Source of the DNA: an uncultured Clostridia bacterium
Lineage (GTDB): Bacteria > Bacillota > Clostridia > Oscillospirales > CAG-272
NCBI GenBank assembly: GCA_904501985.1
Contig: CAJGCT010000005.1
Coordinates: 1-53,463, forward strand
Length of the DNA: 53,463 nucleotides
Direction of reading: 5' to 3'
Made by a program: the position numbers and the translations under genes. Below are positions 49,717-53,463 of this stretch, piece after piece. The notes beneath the pieces are model-generated. The model did not search any database and was not told the DNA's origin. It saw only the letters and a program-made list of their open reading frames with translations. Within the stretch, counting starts at the first letter, position 1. Every line of letters begins with the position of its first letter.

Positions 49717-50835
49717 ATGATTTATTTCGACAACTCCGCCACCACCTATCCGAAGCCGCAAAGCGTAATACAAGCCACAGCTATGGCGCTTGATACCTGT
49801 GCCAATCCCGGCAGGGGGACGCATCCCCTCTCAATGAATGCCGCATTGGAGCTTTTTGAGTGCCGCAAAGCTACAGCTGAGATGTTCGGAGCATCGCCGG
49901 AGAGAGTTATATTCACTCCCGGTGCGACTTATGCACTGAATATGGCAATACACGCCGCATCTTCTGTGGAGGGAGCTATTCTCATAAGCGACCTTGAGCA
50001 TAATGCAGTCCTGCGCCCTGCCCTTGCATCGGGACGTGAGGTGCGCGTATTTTCATCCGCCCTCGGCTTTGAGGGAGAAGAGCGCACCGCCGCCATTTTA
50101 GCCTCCGTTAACAGACTCGCCGAGGATGCCGCACTGCTTGTTGTCACTGCGGCATCCAATATCTGCGGTGCTGTGATGCCTATATCCGAGCTTGGCGCAT
50201 ACTGCCGTGAGCGAGGAATCCTGTTTATCGTTGACGGGGCGCAGGCAGGCGGTATTTATGATATAAACGTGGAGCGTGACAATATTGATGTGCTGTGCCT
50301 GCCATCTCACAAGGGCTTGTACGGTCCTATGGGATGCGGCATGATGATTCTCGGTGAGGGGGTATCGCTCCCCACCTTTGTTCACGGCGGAAGCGGTGTT
50401 GATTCGCGCTCCCACACTATGCCCGAATATCCGCCGGAGCGGTATGAAGCCGGCACGCTTCCCGTCCCCGTAATTGTGGGACTAAGGCGCGGCATAGAAT
50501 TTGTAAAAAGAAGAACCGTGGAGCGTATATACGCCAACGAATCAAGGCTTGCAAGACTGCTTTCTGACTCGCTTATCAATATGGGAGCAAGGGTTTATGC
50601 ACCGCATCTCGACGGAGGTATCGTGCTTTTCAACGTAGACGGATTCTCCTCAGAGGAGTTGGCGGCAAAACTTGCAAAAATGGGCATATGCGTCCGTGCA
50701 GGTCTGCACTGCGCACCGCTTGCGCATGACACCCTCGGAAGCGACGGCGCAGTGCGTGCAAGCTTTAGTGTTTGGAACACGGAAGCGGAAGTGCACCAAT
50801 TCTGCGGTGCGCTCTGCAAAATAAAGCGAAGATAG
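49717..50835 (+). CDS. Cysteine desulfurase family protein (class V aminotransferase)
   Basis: 372-residue PLP enzyme that removes sulfur (or selenium) from cysteine. YFDNSATTYPKP at the start, HNAVLRPAL, VDGAQAGG and PLP lysine in LPSHKGLYGPMGCGM near residue 205; the active cysteine is in VRAGLHCAPLAHDTLG near 332. The type is that paired with DUF3343 carriers in many Firmicutes. A good terminator follows. Confidence 0.9.
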   Translation: MIYFDNSATTYPKPQSVIQATAMALDTCANPGRGTHPLSMNAALELFECRKATAEMFGASPERVIFTPGATYALNMAIHAASSVEGAILISDLEHNAVLRPALASGREVRVFSSALGFEGEERTAAILASVNRLAEDAALLVVTAASNICGAVMPISELGAYCRERGILFIVDGAQAGGIYDINVERDNIDVLCLPSHKGLYGPMGCGMMILGEGVSLPTFVHGGSGVDSRSHTMPEYPPERYEAGTLPVPVIVGLRRGIEFVKRRTVERIYANESRLARLLSDSLINMGARVYAPHLDGGIVLFNVDGFSSEELAAKLAKMGICVRAGLHCAPLAHDTLGSDGAVRASFSVWNTEAEVHQFCGALCKIKRR

Positions 50836-50903
50836 ACCGGACACATCTCATTTTGCCTGTGTGCTTCTTCAGAATGCGAAGAAAATAGGCGGTGGAATTA
50901 AAT

Positions 50904-50945
50904 CCCGACCTCTCTGCTGCTTCGTCCGCGGAGAGGTCGGGTTTT
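50904..50945 (+). terminator. Terminator of the cysteine desulfurase operon
   Basis: CCCGACCTCTC and GAGAGGTCGGG form an 11-bp stem followed by TTTTG. Confidence 0.88.
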
Positions 50946-50968
50946 GAAGAAGCTATTGCATCTCACAT

Positions 50969-51146
50969 CAAACAATTACCGCCACCCAAGCCGCCGGAAT
51001 GGTGCGGGGCCATGCAGGCGGCGCGAATGTGGCGTCCAAACGATTAGCACTCATGTCGGGTGTGGCTTAAGCCATTTCCTTGTATAAAGTTTTTTTGCAC
51101 AGCTTTTTATGCACATTGCGAAGCACTGTGCTCAAAAAGAAGCGCG
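50969..51146 (-). repeat. Dispersed structured element, copy C
   Basis: Minus-strand order as in copies A and B: GCTT..AAAAAGC outer stem around GCACAGTGC/GCAATGTGC, ACTTTATACAAGG, then the CGCCGCC...GGCGGC hairpin; it lacks the distal GGGGCGACGTC palindrome. Between it and the terminator lies a C9 tract (51156-51164). Confidence 0.75.
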
Positions 51147-51176
51147 CGTCCCCATCCCCCCCCCTTTTCACCACAC

Positions 51177-51205
51177 AAAAACCGAGAGGCAAAATACCTC
51201 TCGGT
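51177..51205 (-). terminator. Terminator of the carboxypeptidase gene
   Basis: ACCGAGAGG and CCTCTCGGT form a 9-bp stem followed by TTTTTG on the minus strand. Confidence 0.88.
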
Positions 51206-51220
51206 TTCATATTTACAAAA

Positions 51221-52474
51221 TCACGATTTTTTAACGGTGACAATGAATCCGTCAACATTGTTTCCGGAAATTTCCCACGAGAAATGCTTCGGAACAGGCA
51301 CATCGGTGCTCTGTGCGTCACCTGCCGGAACAAAATACATCTCCCATGAGCATCCCTCATCGTCCGTGATGGCAAGATGCTTGCCGTTAAAGGTAAATCC
51401 GCGAAGAAGGTCAATATATTCCTCAAGACATAGCCCATTCGCCGTTATATAAAAGGCGTGAGGCTTGCCTATGTAGCGGTAGTGCCAATTTTCGTATGCG
51501 ATCTTCGTAATTGCGGTCTTGTCCGCCTGATACCGCTCGACAAATCCGAATTTGTGGGCGTTTGCCTTAAGCCATGTGGGATATTCGTCTATATCGTCGA
51601 ATGTATACGAGTGACCGCCGTCCGTGTATATGGCAAGGTCAAGGGCAAGTCCCGTGTGGTGCTCGCTGTGACCGGGCATCGCCACGTAAAGTGACGCATA
51701 CTCCTCACCGTACTGATCTACACGCGCACCGTATAACTGCTCCTGAAATTCATAGGTGCGGTCGGAGCTTGTTATGATTATGTCGTCCATTTTAACGGTC
51801 TCTTCGCCTATAACCGCCGTATTCTGCGAAATCGCCGACATCATGTCCGCAAAACTGCGAAGTGCCGCAGTATCAAGAGAATCGGTGGTGTTGCTCACCT
51901 TGTAACAGCCGTTTTTCGCCCCATACAGCGTGCCAAGCTTGAATCCGCCGTCAAAATTGTAGGGATTCTGATAGTTTACAAGTATCTGATATCCGCGGTG
52001 AACGTCCTCGGCGGACTTTGTGACGTACTCATACGCCGCATCAAGCTCGGTCTCCGGAGGCTCAGTAACGACAGGATCGGTTATAACAGCGGCGGCTGTA
52101 TCTGTGGCAGTATCCGAGGAAAACCCCATAACGTCACTTGTTGTCTCTGAATCGGTATCAACCGCACCGCCGAATCCCGTAGCACATCTTGCGGCGAATA
52201 TTATCACCGAAACAAGCAGCATTACGAGTATGACGGCAAGCAGTACCACCATTCCTGCCGCACGCTGTGCCTGCTTCCTTGAGCGGTGGCGTACCGGCGG
52301 ATACTGCGGATTTCCCACAGGGCGGTTATACTGATACTGTGCGCCCTGCTGTCGCGGCACGCCGTTCACCGGCATATTCTGTCCCCTGCCGCCGTTTTGC
52401 GGACGGTTCCCGGGATTCTGCTGCCGCGATCCGCCATTCCTCGGCGGACGGTTATTATTATAATTGTTGTTCAT
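51221..52474 (-). CDS. D-alanyl-D-alanine carboxypeptidase, VanY family
   Basis: 417 residues: an Asn/Gln/Pro-rich cytoplasmic start (PRNGGSRQQNPGNRPQNGGRGQ), one transmembrane helix (about 88-112), a linker and a VanY zinc peptidase domain (about 230-400) with SEHHTGLALDLAIY and WHYRYIG as zinc ligands and EQLYGARV. It trims D-Ala from peptidoglycan stem peptides outside the membrane; resistance by a van cluster is not indicated, as no van partner genes are adjacent. Confidence 0.92.
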   Translation of the reverse strand: MNNNYNNNRPPRNGGSRQQNPGNRPQNGGRGQNMPVNGVPRQQGAQYQYNRPVGNPQYPPVRHRSRKQAQRAAGMVVLLAVILVMLLVSVIIFAARCATGFGGAVDTDSETTSDVMGFSSDTATDTAAAVITDPVVTEPPETELDAAYEYVTKSAEDVHRGYQILVNYQNPYNFDGGFKLGTLYGAKNGCYKVSNTTDSLDTAALRSFADMMSAISQNTAVIGEETVKMDDIIITSSDRTYEFQEQLYGARVDQYGEEYASLYVAMPGHSEHHTGLALDLAIYTDGGHSYTFDDIDEYPTWLKANAHKFGFVERYQADKTAITKIAYENWHYRYIGKPHAFYITANGLCLEEYIDLLRGFTFNGKHLAITDDEGCSWEMYFVPAGDAQSTDVPVPKHFSWEISGNNVDGFIVTVKKS

Positions 52475-52558
52475 GATAATTACCGTATCTTCTTAAAATA
52501 ATAGGGGGAATCGCTCAAGAAAGAAGCGCTTCCCCCAAAAGGTTCTGTTTATGCAATA

Positions 52559-53463
52559 TTAAAGTGCATCCTTGCGGGAGAGATTCCATCTGCCCTTTTC
52601 ATCAGTACCGAGGAACTTAACACGCATGGTGTCGCCCTCAGCGCATACATCCTCAACCTTTTCAACGCGGCGGTTTTCAAGCTTGGAGATGTGAACAAGA
52701 CCTTCCTTGCCGGGTGCGATCTCAACGAAAGCACCGATGGGAATGATTCTTGTTACCTTGCCCTCGTAGATCTCGCCGGGAACAGGCTCGAATACGATAG
52801 CTTCGATGATAGCCTTAGCCGCATTTGCCGAATCGGGATTGATTGCGGAAATAAAGATGTCGCCGGTATCCTCGATGTCGATCTTTGCGCCGGTATCAGC
52901 GGTGATCTTCTGGATAACCTTACCGCCGGAGCCGATAACCTCACGGATCTTGTCGGGGTTTATTTTCATGGAGAGCATCTTGGGTGCGTACTTGGAAACC
53001 TCAGCGCGAGGCTTGTCGATAGCCTTTAAGATAACCTCGTCGATGATGTAATCGCGTCCCTTGTGGGTAACAGCGAATGCCTCAGCGATGATCTCGGGAG
53101 TAAGACCGTCAATCTTAAGGTCCATCTGAATGGAGGTGATACCCTTCTTTGTACCTGCTACCTTGAAGTCCATATCGCCGTAGAAGTCCTCAAGACCCTG
53201 AATGTCGATCATGGTATCCCAGCTGTCGCCTTCGGTAATAAGACCGCAGGAAATACCTGCAACGGGAGCCTTGATGGGAACACCTGCATCCATAAGTGCA
53301 AGGGTCGAACCGCAAACAGAAGCCTGAGAAGTAGAACCGTTAGAGGAAACAACTTCACTTACCAAACGGATAGCATAGGGGAATTCTTCAACAGAGGGGA
53401 GAACGGGAACAAGCGATCTTTCTGCCAATGCACCGTGACCGATTTCACGTCTGCCGGGGCTTC
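52559..53463 (-). CDS. pnp: Polyribonucleotide nucleotidyltransferase, 5' end beyond window
   Basis: C-terminal 301 residues of PNPase (full length about 700). The frame runs open through the window edge; visible are GRREIGHGALAERSLVP, the second RNase PH core (SNGSTSQASVCGSTLALMDAGVP, EDFYGDMDFKVAGT), the KH domain with VIGSGGKVIQKI and the S1 domain (GEIYEGKVTRIIPIGAFVEI), ending KGRWNLSRKDAL. It degrades RNA 3'-5' by phosphorolysis. The VanY gene lies 84 bases after its stop; that gap holds only an inverted AAGCGCTTCC-type segment. Confidence 0.97.
   Translation of the reverse strand, partial: SPGRREIGHGALAERSLVPVLPSVEEFPYAIRLVSEVVSSNGSTSQASVCGSTLALMDAGVPIKAPVAGISCGLITEGDSWDTMIDIQGLEDFYGDMDFKVAGTKKGITSIQMDLKIDGLTPEIIAEAFAVTHKGRDYIIDEVILKAIDKPRAEVSKYAPKMLSMKINPDKIREVIGSGGKVIQKITADTGAKIDIEDTGDIFISAINPDSANAAKAIIEAIVFEPVPGEIYEGKVTRIIPIGAFVEIAPGKEGLVHISKLENRRVEKVEDVCAEGDTMRVKFLGTDEKGRWNLSRKDAL

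Noticed and set aside
51156..51164. C9 tract as a phase-variation switch
   Set aside because: It lies outside any gene, between a terminator and repeat copy C, so slippage would not alter a protein.
51221..52474. Vancomycin-resistance role for the VanY-type gene
   Set aside because: No vanH, vanA, vanX or vanRS partner nearby; it fits an ordinary peptidoglycan-trimming enzyme.

Overview
The window reads as chromosome of a spore-forming, anaerobic member of the Clostridia (Firmicutes), probably an uncultured gut Oscillospirales-type organism. Supporting features are an HPr kinase, near-consensus SigA promoters (TTGACA-N17-TATAAT), SipL- and YunB-type sporulation genes with SigE- or SigK-like promoters, a flavodiiron/rubredoxin oxygen-defence protein, BMP-type nucleoside uptake genes and a DUF3343/cysteine desulfurase pair. 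Gene density is high. The taxon is inferred from gene content only.

Layout. 1-5.5 kb (minus strand): galE (cut by the window edge), a sugar-nucleotide transferase, hprK, a small gene with SOS-like operators, and glutamine-dependent NAD synthase. 5.6-7.0 kb: an IS481-type insertion sequence sitting in the loop of a short palindromic repeat. 7.1-15 kb (minus): an apparent operon tmk, DJ-1, 5-formyl-THF cyclo-ligase, CPBP protease, mltG, preceded by ftsK/spoIIIE. 15.2-17.6 kb (plus): a TSUP transporter split into two genes, then a 5'-truncated phage or conjugative-element protein with a candidate small RNA antisense to its end. 17.9-19 kb: prs. 19.4-25.4 kb (plus): BMP lipoprotein, ABC ATPase, two permeases (nucleoside-type importer) and a DMT transporter. 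25.6-30.8 kb (minus): Na+ symporter, DUF4097 and membrane protein pair, 23S rRNA methyltransferase, a structured RNA (possibly 6S) and a DUF1292 gene. 30.9-34.7 kb: Dabb protein, then a redox island of a Crp/Fnr regulator divergent from a frameshifted 4Fe-4S protein and a four-domain flavodiiron protein. 35-38 kb (minus): an HTH-PfkB fusion and PutP. 38.3-39 kb: a four-helix-bundle gene, an array of hairpins and tRNA-Arg(ACG). 39.2-43.5 kb (plus): SipL, ProC, a SpoIIM-like protein and a DUF624 protein. 43.7-45.1 kb (minus): small membrane protein, thioesterase, xpt. 45.2-50.8 kb (plus): yunB, a DivIVA-like gene, an XRE regulator, ispF, rpe, DUF3343 and a cysteine desulfurase. 51.2-53.5 kb (minus): a VanY-type carboxypeptidase and the 3' part of pnp.

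Two kinds of non-coding repeat shape the intergenic DNA. One is a family of short GC-rich palindromes (TGTAGGGGAGG...CCTCCCG) found singly or in clusters. The other is a longer structured element, present three times, each time just downstream of a minus-strand gene and in the same orientation to it. Together with the hairpin array beside the four-helix-bundle gene, the promoter-hairpin RNA at 17.4 kb and the structured RNA at 30.2 kb, these are the parts of the window least explained by known gene families.
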